A stretch of DNA of 64,000 bases from Bacteroidaceae bacterium (GCA_900770665.1 CAAGKZ010000068.1:1-64000), one strand, 5' to 3'. Counted from the first letter of the stretch, positions 43,568-51,492 are shown. The notes: generated by a model from the sequence alone, not told the origin. Made by a program: numbers and translations.

Positions 43568-46063
43568 TTATAATAGTCCGCCAATGGTGTACACAATGAA
43601 TGCAGCAATCCATGCAACGGCTGTGTTGTATAGTATAGAAAACAGTGCCCATTTCTTGCTGCCGGTCTCCTGCGCTATTGCCGCAACTGTGGCGATACAC
43701 GGGAAGAATAGCAGAATGAACACCAGGAATGCGGCTGCCGAGCGTGGCGTGAAGTCTCCCGAATTACGCAAGTCCTCGGTGATGCTCTCCTCCGAGTCGC
43801 TGCTGTATAGCACTCCCAACGTACTCACTACAAGCTCTTTGGCAGGGATGCTGGTTATGAGGGCAATACCCGAACGCCAGTTTTGTCCAATTGGAGCAAG
43901 CACCGGCTCCACCGCATGCCCAAGCATGGCAATGAATGAGTTCTCGTTAATGCCGTTTATGGTCTCCTCTTGGGCAATCTGCTCAAAACTCTCGGTTTGC
44001 GCTGTTGCCACCTCAACGCTTTCCGTTTCGCTCATTTGCGCGAGTTTTCCACTTTCCGCAATCATACCCTTTTCCGTTTTCCCTTTTCCGTTTTCCCCTT
44101 CTACAGGTCTCGGGTAATAGCTCAGGAACCAGATGACAACGGTGGAGAGCAGAATCACAGTGCCAATCTTCTTGATGTACTGTGCGCACTTTTCCCACAT
44201 ATGGCGCAGTGTGGCACGCAATGTGGGCCAACGGTAGGGTGGCAGCTCCATCACAAACGGTGTCTCGTCCTTGTGAAATTTCGTAAGCCTCAACAGACGT
44301 GCAGTTATAATAGCAACAACTATTCCAAGCAGGTAAAGCCCCATGAGTACCAAAGCCGCATGTTGTGGGAAGAATGCCCCTGCAAACAGAATGAGCACCG
44401 GCAGTCGTGCGCTGCACGACATGAATGGCGTGATGAGCACCGTTATAATGCGGCTGCTGCGGCTCTCGATGGTGCGTGTGGCCATAATCGCAGGCACGTT
44501 GCAGCCGAATCCCATGAGCATAGGGATGAACGACTTGCCGTGCAGCCCCATCTTATGCATGAGCCTGTCCATGATGAATGCCGCGCGTGCCATGTATCCC
44601 GAATCCTCCATCAGCGAGATAAAAAGATACAAAATCAGAATTTGCGGAATGAATACCGCGACACTGCCAATGCCGCTTATTATACCATTGACAACAAGGT
44701 CCTGTATTGCGCCCTGTGGAATTATGTTTGCAGCACACTCGCCGAACCAGGTGAACAGCCTTTCAATCCAATCCTGCGGGTATGCACCAAGCATGAATAC
44801 CGAGCTGAACATTGCCCACATCACAAAGATGAATATTGGGAAACCAAGCCAACGGTTGGCGACAAGGCGGTCAATGCGGCGCGTGTTCCTGTTCGCATCC
44901 TTTTCGCCCGGCTTGTATGTCTCCTGCAACGCACCGTTGATGAATCCATATTTTGCACCATTGATGGCGGTCTCGGCATCGACACCCATCTGTGCCTGTA
45001 TCTTCTTTGCAGCCTCCTCGGCCATCGATTTCCATTTTGGCAGTTCAAGGCAATTGTCAAGGTCGCGAAGCGCCTCCTTGTCGTTCTCAAGCAGTTTCAA
45101 AGCCCAGTAACGTACCGGGAACTGCTGTGGCAGGTCATCGGCTTTGTGCATTGCTGCCGACAACGGCGCAATCTGCTCCTCAATTATATTACCGTAGTTG
45201 ATGTGAATGTGTCGTATGGTGTTGTTCTTGCCCTCGAACAGTTCAATCACCGTGTCGAGCAGCTTGTCCAGTCCCTTGTTGTTGCGTGCCACGGTGGGAA
45301 TCATTGGGATACCCATCATTGCTCCCAAATGTACATAATCAACCTCAGCACCCTTTGCCAACAGCTCGTCATACATGTTGAGCGCCACAACCGAGCGGAT
45401 GTTCATGTCAATGAGCTCTGTAGTGAGGTAAAGGTTACGCTCCAGGTTCGATGCCACAACCGAGTTTATGATGATGTCGGGCATCTGCTCATACAGGTGA
45501 CGGCGCACATAAATCTCCTCGGGTGAATATGCTGCAATGGAGTATGTTCCGGGCAGGTCGGTGAGGTTTATGCGGTAGCCCTTGTAGTTGAAACTGCCGG
45601 TCTTTGCATCAACGGTAACGCCGCTGTAGTTTCCCACATGCTCGTTTTTGTTTGCCAGTGCATTGAATATGGATGTCTTGCCGCTGTTGGGGTTACCCAC
45701 AAGTGCAACATTGATTACATTCCGTCTCTCGGTCGCGTTCCTGTAGTTGGTTGCGCACCGGCCGTTGCAGGTGGCGCAGTTCTCGCACAGCGAAATGCAG
45801 TTGTATGTGGGCGCCGGTGCAAGCTCGCGCTTCGCATCCTCCTCGGGCAAAACCTCAATCATCTCAGCCTCATTGCGGCGCAACAGCACTTCGTAGCCCA
45901 TAACGTTGTATTTGATGGGGTCATGCATCGGGGAGTCGAGTACCGATGTAACCTTCTCTCCACGTATGAATCCCATCTCCATTATGCGCTTGCGGAACCC
46001 ACCATGCCCCGACAGGCGCACAATGACCGCAGTCTCACCATTTTTCAGCTCCGATAATTTCAT
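43568..46063 (-). CDS. feoB: Ferrous iron transporter, FeoA-FeoB fusion
   Basis: Inner-membrane Fe(II) importer of 831 residues. Residues 1-75 are a FeoA SH3-like domain. A cysteine cluster follows (C89, C93, C96, C99, C103). The G domain has the P-loop GNPNSGKT (123-130), DLPG (169-172) and the NMYD specificity motif. The membrane core has the two Gate motifs around FIPMLMGFGCNVPAIMAT and the C-terminal FFPCIATVAAIAQE. A hydrophilic stretch at about 652-700 is low-complexity, and its DNA (44040-44110) repeats the TTTTCC-rich intergenic repeat family. This is the first gene of a five-gene operon. Confidence 0.95.
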   Translation of the reverse strand: MKLSELKNGETAVIVRLSGHGGFRKRIMEMGFIRGEKVTSVLDSPMHDPIKYNVMGYEVLLRRNEAEMIEVLPEEDAKRELAPAPTYNCISLCENCATCNGRCATNYRNATERRNVINVALVGNPNSGKTSIFNALANKNEHVGNYSGVTVDAKTGSFNYKGYRINLTDLPGTYSIAAYSPEEIYVRRHLYEQMPDIIINSVVASNLERNLYLTTELIDMNIRSVVALNMYDELLAKGAEVDYVHLGAMMGIPMIPTVARNNKGLDKLLDTVIELFEGKNNTIRHIHINYGNIIEEQIAPLSAAMHKADDLPQQFPVRYWALKLLENDKEALRDLDNCLELPKWKSMAEEAAKKIQAQMGVDAETAINGAKYGFINGALQETYKPGEKDANRNTRRIDRLVANRWLGFPIFIFVMWAMFSSVFMLGAYPQDWIERLFTWFGECAANIIPQGAIQDLVVNGIISGIGSVAVFIPQILILYLFISLMEDSGYMARAAFIMDRLMHKMGLHGKSFIPMLMGFGCNVPAIMATRTIESRSSRIITVLITPFMSCSARLPVLILFAGAFFPQHAALVLMGLYLLGIVVAIITARLLRLTKFHKDETPFVMELPPYRWPTLRATLRHMWEKCAQYIKKIGTVILLSTVVIWFLSYYPRPVEGENGKGKTEKGMIAESGKLAQMSETESVEVATAQTESFEQIAQEETINGINENSFIAMLGHAVEPVLAPIGQNWRSGIALITSIPAKELVVSTLGVLYSSDSEESITEDLRNSGDFTPRSAAAFLVFILLFFPCIATVAAIAQETGSKKWALFSILYNTAVAWIAAFIVYTIGGLL

Positions 46064-46117
46064 CTTCTACAAAGTATTGGGCGGTATTGTTATATCCAGA
46101 AACTATACCGCAATCCT

Positions 46118-46142
46118 TATTTTTGCATTTTATGCAAAAATA
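46118..46142. promoter_or_regulatory. Palindromic operator-like site over the feoB -7 box
   Basis: TATTTTTGCAT and ATGCAAAAATA are a perfect 11-bp inverted repeat with a TTT centre. The right arm contains the feoB -7 box on the minus strand, so a bound repressor would block RNA polymerase. Confidence 0.6.
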
Positions 46143-46166
46143 GTTCTCTTTTGTAACATTGACAAT
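46135..46166 (-). promoter_or_regulatory. Promoter of the feoB operon
   Basis: On the minus strand an ATTG -33 box (46163-46166), exactly 20 bases, and a TATTTTTG -7 box (46135-46142). The leader to the feoB start is about 65 bases. Confidence 0.75.
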
Positions 46167-46272
46167 AGCTATAATTGCTTAAAACGCGCTTTTTTTTAGT
46201 TATTAATAACCAATATGTCACAAAATGGATAAATATTGCTACATCACCTTCCCACATTCATAACCTTTTGCT

Positions 46273-46304
46273 ATTGCAACACGCTCATTGGGGGAGTAAT
46301 TTTG
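46273..46304 (+). promoter_or_regulatory. Promoter with no downstream gene
   Basis: An ATTG -33 box (46273-46276), exactly 20 bases, then TAATTTTG (46297-46304). It reads towards a terminator at 46402-46447, with no protein gene between. Confidence 0.65.
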
Positions 46305-46310
46305 CACTGT

Positions 46311-46447
46311 CCGTAATTAAGACGAATAGACCATATTATTGAATTGTATTATCTTTTTTTGCTGTTCTTGCAGCGCAGTTTGTAGCAATGCTACTAAAAA
46401 ACAGAGGAGAACGTTTTTAAGCTGTCGTTCTCCTCTGGCGTTTTTTC
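46311..46447 (+). ncRNA. Candidate small RNA transcription unit
   Basis: A consensus promoter is followed about 140 bases later by a strong terminator, and only minus-strand genes lie on each side. The only reading frame worth note is a ten-codon ATG frame at 46389-46421 (MLLKNRGERF), too short to judge. The RNA family is not recognised. It could instead be a remnant leader of a lost gene. Confidence 0.45.
46402..46447 (+). terminator. Strong terminator of the orphan transcription unit
   Basis: CAGAGGAGAACG and CGTTCTCCTCTG form a 12-bp perfect stem, followed by GCG and six T. Confidence 0.8.
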
Positions 46448-46500
46448 TAATTAGTTGTCAGTATAGAAAATAGTATTAACTTAAATTCATTATTCTTGTT

Positions 46501-46884
46501 TTAGTCTGCAATCATTGCCGCTAATGCCGCTATTCCAATTAATGTTGCTGTAGCTTCCACTACGTCATTGTCACAGCAGTGATTGTGATATATCACAGGT
46601 CGTGGGCGTGGAGGCATTGGTCTTGGAGCCGGCGGCCTGTTTACAATTATCGGTTTCGGTCTCCTCATCGGCTTGTTGTTCCTGAACTTCTTGTTGTGCT
46701 TGTTCTTCGGTTTTGCCTTTGCATACTTCTTGTCCTGCCTGTCATATCTTCTTGATTCGGCCTTGAACTCCCTTCTGTTGTTTGCCCTGTTCTCTATTCT
46801 TGCTTTTGCATTGTTTCTTGCCATCATCTGTGCAGGCATGAGCATCGCTGCCATCATCACTGCAATAAACATAATCTTTTTCAT
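46501..46884 (-). CDS. Small secreted basic protein, paralogue of the next gene
   Basis: A 127-residue protein I cannot assign to a family. The signal peptide MKKIMFIAVMMAAMLMPAQ is nearly the same as that of the neighbour. The middle (about 24-75) is Asn/Arg/Lys-rich and probably disordered, followed by a Pro/Arg segment (NRPPAPRPMPPRPRP), a HNHCCDND cluster that could bind metal, and a hydrophobic end ATATLIGIAALAAMIAD. The C-terminal helix has the same form in the paralogue and may insert into a membrane. It lies 63 bases behind its sibling with no clear promoter of its own. Confidence 0.65.
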   Translation of the reverse strand: MKKIMFIAVMMAAMLMPAQMMARNNAKARIENRANNRREFKAESRRYDRQDKKYAKAKPKNKHNKKFRNNKPMRRPKPIIVNRPPAPRPMPPRPRPVIYHNHCCDNDVVEATATLIGIAALAAMIAD

Positions 46885-46947
46885 AACTGTAAACTTTAAA
46901 TGGTTAGTTTTTTCTGTTCAAATGTTACTGTCTCAATTCTTGGTCGT

Positions 46948-47388
46948 TTAGTCTGCTATCAATGCTATCAATGCTGCCAGGCCAACTACTGATGCCATTG
47001 CATTCACCGGGTTCACTTCGTTTACCACCTTTACATTAACCTGTGGACGGGGTTTGGGCTTCTTTACAATTACCGGTTTTTGCTTGGGCTTTTTAACAAC
47101 TATTGGTTTTGGCTGTTTTTTGTTGTCCTTGAATTTCTTGTCGTCCTTTTTGTTGTTTTTGTTGTTGTCGAACTTCTTGTCGTCCTTCTTGTTGTTTTTG
47201 TTGTTGTCAAACTTATCGTTCTTTTTGTCGTTCTTTTTGTTGTCGAACTTCTTGTCGTCCTTCTTCTCCTTTTTGTTATCTACTCTGTTTTCAACTCTTG
47301 GCTTGGCATTCTTGTCGTTCTTTGCCATCATCTGTGCAGGCATAAGCATCATGCTCATCATCACTGCAAAAATCATCATCTTTTTCAT
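46948..47388 (-). CDS. Small secreted Lys/Asn/Asp-rich repeat protein
   Basis: A 146-residue protein of no recognised family. The signal peptide (MKKMMIFAVMMSMMLMPAQ) is followed by an imperfect repeat of the unit KKDDKKFDNNKNN over residues 38-90, then a Pro/Lys/Val stretch (KPIVVKKPKQKPVIVKKP), and the hydrophobic tail ASVVGLAALIALIAD. The repeat DNA is a degenerate tandem array, so repeat number may vary between strains. A consensus promoter lies just upstream. Together with the next gene it forms a tandem duplicate pair. The strong positive charge suggests binding to nucleic acid, LPS or polysaccharide, which is inference. Confidence 0.68.
   Translation of the reverse strand: MKKMMIFAVMMSMMLMPAQMMAKNDKNAKPRVENRVDNKKEKKDDKKFDNKKNDKKNDKFDNNKNNKKDDKKFDNNKNNKKDDKKFKDNKKQPKPIVVKKPKQKPVIVKKPKPRPQVNVKVVNEVNPVNAMASVVGLAALIALIAD
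47082..47280. repeat. Degenerate tandem coding repeat (about 39-base unit)
   Basis: Within the small basic protein gene, a G/T-rich unit on the plus strand (TTGTTGTCGAACTTCTTGTC and variants) recurs several times. It encodes the KKDDKKFDNNKNN repeats. Slippage could change its copy number. Confidence 0.6.
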
Positions 47389-47438
47389 AGCTTTAAATTT
47401 TAAATGTTAAACCTGTTTTTTATCTCTTTTGTCTGATG

Positions 47439-47470
47439 CAAAGATATGGGCATAAAATACCCCCTGCAAT
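47439..47470 (-). promoter_or_regulatory. Promoter of the small basic protein pair
   Basis: On the minus strand an ATTG -33 box (47467-47470), exactly 20 bases, and a TATCTTTG -7 box (47439-47446). The -33 box lies inside one arm of the hairpin at 47460-47496. Confidence 0.75.
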
Positions 47471-47496
47471 TGATTATTCCTAATCGTTGCAGGGGG
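47460..47496. terminator. GC-rich hairpin upstream of the basic protein promoter
   Basis: CCCCCTGCAA and TTGCAGGGGG form a perfect 10-bp stem with a 17-base loop. It could end transcription coming from the reverse transcriptase or act as an operator, as it overlaps the -33 box. Confidence 0.5.
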
Positions 47497-47541
47497 ATGT
47501 CCTATTATTAGTAGGAAAATTCCTCATTGCTTCTCTAAAAA

Positions 47542-47613
47542 GGCATCTACTGCGTTACGCTTGTTATTTTGTAACAGTCATTTACGTCAAAGTAAACTCC
47601 TGTTCCAAAAAAA
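47542..47613. repeat. Structured repeat, copy 1 (distal to the reverse transcriptase)
   Basis: Shares with copy 2 the block GGCATCTRCTGCGTTACGCT and the following TTGT, GTAA, TCATTTA and TAAACTCC landmarks. It contains the small stem TTTAC/GTAAA (47581-47585 with 47592-47596). Confidence 0.7.
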
Positions 47614-47691
47614 CAACCAAGCCTTGTATCTGCACTTTTTATAGAAGCAATTTTTTTATGGCTCCCACTTTTTAATGGATTAATTTATTAT

Positions 47692-47760
47692 GGCATCTGC
47701 TGCGTTACGCTTGTTTTTGTAAAAGGTCATTTAGGCTTGCTAAACTCCCATTTTCAAAAA
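47692..47760. repeat. Structured repeat, copy 2 (at the 3' end of the reverse transcriptase)
   Basis: Direct repeat of copy 1, 150 bases away; it reaches the stop codon of the reverse transcriptase. Its small stem is TTTAG/CTAAA (47730-47734 with 47740-47744), a base-pair swap relative to copy 1. Confidence 0.7.
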
Positions 47761-48971
47761 CTTGTTCCTGCATTTATCCATTTATACCATTCGTTCACCA
47801 GGCTGCGGTAACCAAGGGCTTTCATCTGCTCATAACGGTAGTTGAACCTTGCCTTGGTGTGCGTTTCGCTTGCAGTGTAGCGCAGGCAATCCTGCATGTA
47901 GGCATCAATCTCCTTCAGGCTCTTGTCTGTGTTTATTATTGGGAAATACCATCGGCTCCAGTTCGTCTCGTTGGGGTCGTCGCTGTCGTACAGCTTTTTG
48001 TTGAACCGTTTTATGAATGCCCTTACCGCCATATTGTCCTCCTTGCCTTTCCTGTTCTTCCAGCGTATGAGAGCCCTTGCCTTCCTGCGCATCTTGCCTT
48101 TCAGTTTCTCTTTTGAAATGTGGCTTATGTCAATGACACCATCCTTGTAGCTGAACCCCAGGAAACTCCACTCTTCGCCAGGGAGGGTTGTGACCTCTTT
48201 TTCTCGGTTTACAGCCAGCCCTTTGTCGTCTATGTGCGCGAAGATTATCTTTTTTGCATCCTCAAGCCTCTCCTTCTCCTTTGCAAATACAATTATATCG
48301 TCCGAGTAGCGGCAATATATCACATCATCCCTTTTTTCGAACTCCTTGTCAAGCTCCGTCAGGTACAGGTTCGAAAAGAACACCGCCAAAGGTGTCCCGG
48401 CCATGACACCCTTCTGCTCCTCAACCACACTCTTTCCCACTCTTACATAAGGGTTGTTCAGCAACCTTTGTGAGAATGCCAGCAGTTCCTGTTCTTCGGC
48501 AAATACTGTTTTTAGAATGCCGCACATCCGGCCAACATCAATGGAGTTGAAGTAGTTGCTTATGTCAATCTTGTACGAGTAGTATTTGCCAATTCCCGGC
48601 ATGCCGGTGATTTTCTTTATAGCCCTTTTCACACCATTGTTCACCCTGAAAGAGTAGAGGTTGGGCGAGAACAGATGGTCATACTCCCTTAAAAGCAGGT
48701 GAGTCAGCAACTTCATTACAAGGTTCTCGTCTCTCTTGAATGTATAAACAACACGCTTCTTCTGCTTGCCAATTTTCGCAATCTCCTTTTTCACTGGAAA
48801 CGAGAACGGTACCCCCGCAAGCATCTTCTTCACGCACGGCAGGTACATCTCCTTTTCAATGAAACGCGCGAGCTCGCGACATTCTGCAGGTTGCAGGTAT
48901 CCGTCGCTTGTCTTGTGTTCAAGGAAAGCGTTCCATGTCTCTTTTTGGGCTATTCTGTGCAGTATTGACAT
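47754..48971 (-). CDS. Orphan reverse transcriptase
   Basis: An RNA-directed DNA polymerase of 405 residues from the ATG giving MSILHRIAQKETWNAFLEHK; the 38 codons before it lie in the structured leader. Polymerase motifs are KIDISNYFNSID (D136), GVMAGTPLAVFFSNLYLTEL and the active site CRYSDDIIVFA (YSDD 222-225), followed by WSFLGFSYK. The C terminus is a helical thumb-like domain (KLKGKMRRKARALIRWKNRK; ALGYRSLVNEWYKW). No group II maturase or endonuclease domain, integrase or Cas1 is attached. It could be an unknown-group defence RT or a retron-like RT. Neighbouring DUF262 genes favour defence. Confidence 0.85.
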   Translation of the reverse strand: MSILHRIAQKETWNAFLEHKTSDGYLQPAECRELARFIEKEMYLPCVKKMLAGVPFSFPVKKEIAKIGKQKKRVVYTFKRDENLVMKLLTHLLLREYDHLFSPNLYSFRVNNGVKRAIKKITGMPGIGKYYSYKIDISNYFNSIDVGRMCGILKTVFAEEQELLAFSQRLLNNPYVRVGKSVVEEQKGVMAGTPLAVFFSNLYLTELDKEFEKRDDVIYCRYSDDIIVFAKEKERLEDAKKIIFAHIDDKGLAVNREKEVTTLPGEEWSFLGFSYKDGVIDISHISKEKLKGKMRRKARALIRWKNRKGKEDNMAVRAFIKRFNKKLYDSDDPNETNWSRWYFPIINTDKSLKEIDAYMQDCLRYTASETHTKARFNYRYEQMKALGYRSLVNEWYKWINAGTSF

Positions 48972-49237
48972 ATATTGGAAAAAGAAAGAGGAGAAACATT
49001 TTTGAACTACGTTCAAATAGCCTGAATAGGCCAGGAATGGCCATGACGGCCTATTCAGGATATGACACCGAACCTTACCTGCCACCGGCTACCTGCAAAG
49101 TCTTCTTATTGTGGTGGGGCTGTGTTCGTAGCAGGTGCTTTATGCTTTCTCCTCTTTCTATGAATGGATTTTTATGATGCAAATGCGGTCAGAACCGAAT
49201 TTTACAGCGAATATTACTCTAAAATTTTATGTTTTAA
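48972..49237 (-). ncRNA. Structured leader of the reverse transcriptase (candidate template RNA)
   Basis: 266 bases without a gene. It holds a 12-bp perfect stem (CCTGAATAGGCC at 49021-49032 with its complement at 49048-49059), whose loop contains the palindrome TGGCCA, and a second stem TTTGAAC/GTTCAAA at 49001-49017 close to the start codon. No consensus promoter was seen. RT systems such as retrons and some defence RTs carry a template RNA next to the gene; this is a candidate only. Confidence 0.4.
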
Positions 49238-51490
49238 TTAATTGTCTGTTAAAGTGTTTGTTGTTAAATATTTTTCCCAATTTTCAATTACTTGGTTATC
49301 AATATACCACTTTTTATCTTTGAACTCTATTTGGGTGGTTGTGCTTTGTTCTATGTTATTTTGACGAATAAAAGCATTATATCCTTCGAGCAAAATGTCG
49401 GCATCATTCTTGTATGTTCCTTTATAGAGATAATGTTTGCCGTTATCGTCTTTCTTTAATATACCTTTTGCAGCGTAGTTCCACAAACGTTTATCTTTAA
49501 TTAGAGCATATTTCCAATCATCGTTATTATAAATAGTATCTATATTATCTTTTAAGACTTTTTGAAGCGGAACCTTCAATGCTCCGTTCAAAAGTTTTCG
49601 CAAACCATCGTGCTCATCATTAAATTTCATAACCTCTACATCTTTCAAATCTTTATCTTCTGTTTTCGCAAGAATTGCTTGGAATAGAGTGATTAGATTA
49701 TTGTTGCCACGCAAGAATGTTGTTGGACCTCCGATATATTTTTCGATAGTATCGTATATATTGTCATTATTAAACAAGTTATTATCCAATAAACAATCAA
49801 TATTCCCCGAGAATATCCACAATGATTCTAATTTTTCTAATATTTCCTCGGCGTTTTTGTTTTTGTCATCATTAATTATTCCAATCTTTCTTATTTCTTC
49901 TTGTAATTGTTTTTTGTTGTCATTTACCTCATCATCTCCATTGTTACTAATATTGAGAGATTTTAGATATTTAACAGCATTGTCTGAATAAATATCAAGG
50001 AAACCATCGTCGCTTTTGAGTTTATCTACCAACTCTTTAATGAATTTCAGTCTTGTTCTATAAGATGGGTAAGTCGGTAGTTCCTTATAGTATGCGAGGT
50101 TGCTTAATACTCTCAGCCAATGTTTAAAGCTATCAATATTATCCTTATCTATTTTTGCATGCTGAAGATATAAGCAGATACCATACATTACAACGCGTTC
50201 TTGGAACGAGTAGCTCTTTATACTGCTGTCACTCTTCTCTTTATTGCTATTTTCATATTGTGGGAGAAAAGCATATTTTTTTGTTGACAAAAGAGGAATT
50301 TGTTCCTCAAAACACTTGGGGTCTTCTATATTGTCTAACAGCGTCTTGAGTTCATCAATACAATTGCAATTTGCGATATTGTCAAGCAGTATAGTCAGTT
50401 CATCAATACAATCTTTATCAATGAGTTCTTTGTAATGATTGTACGACGTATACTCTTCTTGTTCATTTTCAAACAGCAACGTATATATTTTATCTTTCCC
50501 TTTATTGTTTTTGTTTTCTTCATTGCCGTCCTTATTCTGGTAGTTGGCATTATATCTGTTGAGTAAAAAACGCTTGATGAAAGTAAAAAACATGTCATCT
50601 ACACTATTCTGCTCTTTTCGCTGTTGCCAAAAAATGTCTGTCCAATATATATCCCATTTGGTTAAAATATACTCATTATATTCGGGAGTGACATATTTCT
50701 TTAAAACATCATCCTTTAAGAACTCTTCTATTAAATCTGCTTTAAAATTTTCAAAACCGGTCAACTGCTCACCTCGTGCATTCATCTTTACGTAAAGATT
50801 GTCGGGTTGTTTAATTCCCACTAAATCCAAATGATAGAATTTGACAAGGCTTTCTTCAAACAACTTCTCAAGGTAACCATAATCCTCCTTAAATACTTGT
50901 TCAATACCATCGTTGTTAGGAATTATCTCCTCTTTCTTGTTCTGCTTCTTCTTTGTATAAGTGCCCGAAAGTATTCTTAAAATTGATTGCACGGTTGGGT
51001 CTTGGTTCCATCCCAGATTAAAACCACTATGCATTTGTATTGAGTCGGATAACAATCGTATTTCATTTTCCGTACTATTATTCTCGCTTCTTAAATAAGA
51101 TATCGTATTCTCATCGCAAAGCCAAGTCATGAAATCCTTGGATGACTCTCTTGTTTCATAAGTGAATTTCCTTAACCTTTCAAGACGTTTTTTTGACGTT
51201 TCTTCGTCTTTGTTTTTTAACGTGGCATACCACATCAAAGTCCATATGGTTGTCAATCGTTGCTGCCCGTCCAATGGGTATATAACACCGTCTATTTTAG
51301 TACCATAGACAAAGTCAAGCAACAGCTCTTTTTTGCCTTCTAAGGCTGTATGGATTTGATTGAGAAACTTTTTTCTTAGTTCCTCTTTTCCGGCACGTCC
51401 TTGTGCATAATCTCTTTGGAAAGTGGGTATGACAACTTTGTGATTTTCCAAAATGTCCCACAATGATGTTGTTATTGTTATGGGTTCCAT
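49238..51490 (-). CDS. DUF262 (GmrS-like) protein without HNH domain
   Basis: A 750-residue cytosolic protein with an N-terminal DUF262 ParB-like NTPase domain: IPTFQRDYAQGR (21-32) and the hallmark DGQQRLTT (74-81). The rest is largely helical and hydrophilic with no DUF1524 HNH motif. DUF262 proteins act in GmrSD-type modification-dependent restriction and related phage defence, using nucleotide hydrolysis as a switch. The gene starts two bases after the end of the HNH-bearing DUF262 gene, so the pair is one operon. Base composition is clearly AT-richer than the flanking housekeeping genes, as expected for acquired DNA. Confidence 0.85.
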   Translation of the reverse strand: MEPITITTSLWDILENHKVVIPTFQRDYAQGRAGKEELRKKFLNQIHTALEGKKELLLDFVYGTKIDGVIYPLDGQQRLTTIWTLMWYATLKNKDEETSKKRLERLRKFTYETRESSKDFMTWLCDENTISYLRSENNSTENEIRLLSDSIQMHSGFNLGWNQDPTVQSILRILSGTYTKKKQNKKEEIIPNNDGIEQVFKEDYGYLEKLFEESLVKFYHLDLVGIKQPDNLYVKMNARGEQLTGFENFKADLIEEFLKDDVLKKYVTPEYNEYILTKWDIYWTDIFWQQRKEQNSVDDMFFTFIKRFLLNRYNANYQNKDGNEENKNNKGKDKIYTLLFENEQEEYTSYNHYKELIDKDCIDELTILLDNIANCNCIDELKTLLDNIEDPKCFEEQIPLLSTKKYAFLPQYENSNKEKSDSSIKSYSFQERVVMYGICLYLQHAKIDKDNIDSFKHWLRVLSNLAYYKELPTYPSYRTRLKFIKELVDKLKSDDGFLDIYSDNAVKYLKSLNISNNGDDEVNDNKKQLQEEIRKIGIINDDKNKNAEEILEKLESLWIFSGNIDCLLDNNLFNNDNIYDTIEKYIGGPTTFLRGNNNLITLFQAILAKTEDKDLKDVEVMKFNDEHDGLRKLLNGALKVPLQKVLKDNIDTIYNNDDWKYALIKDKRLWNYAAKGILKKDDNGKHYLYKGTYKNDADILLEGYNAFIRQNNIEQSTTTQIEFKDKKWYIDNQVIENWEKYLTTNTLTDN

Positions 51491-51492
51491 TA

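Noticed and set aside
43970..45526. A 518-codon open frame on the plus strand opposite feoB
   Set aside because: It lies fully antisense to a clearly recognised FeoB, has a His/Cys/Gln-rich composition typical of the shadow of a coding strand, and shows no domain.
47542..47760. CRISPR array beside the reverse transcriptase
   Set aside because: Only two imperfect copies, about 150 bases apart, longer than CRISPR repeats, with no Cas genes.
47754..48971. Group II intron or diversity-generating retroelement
   Set aside because: No maturase or endonuclease domain, no intron 5'/3' ends recognised, and no template/variable repeat pair with a target gene was found; the two nearby repeats lie in non-coding DNA.
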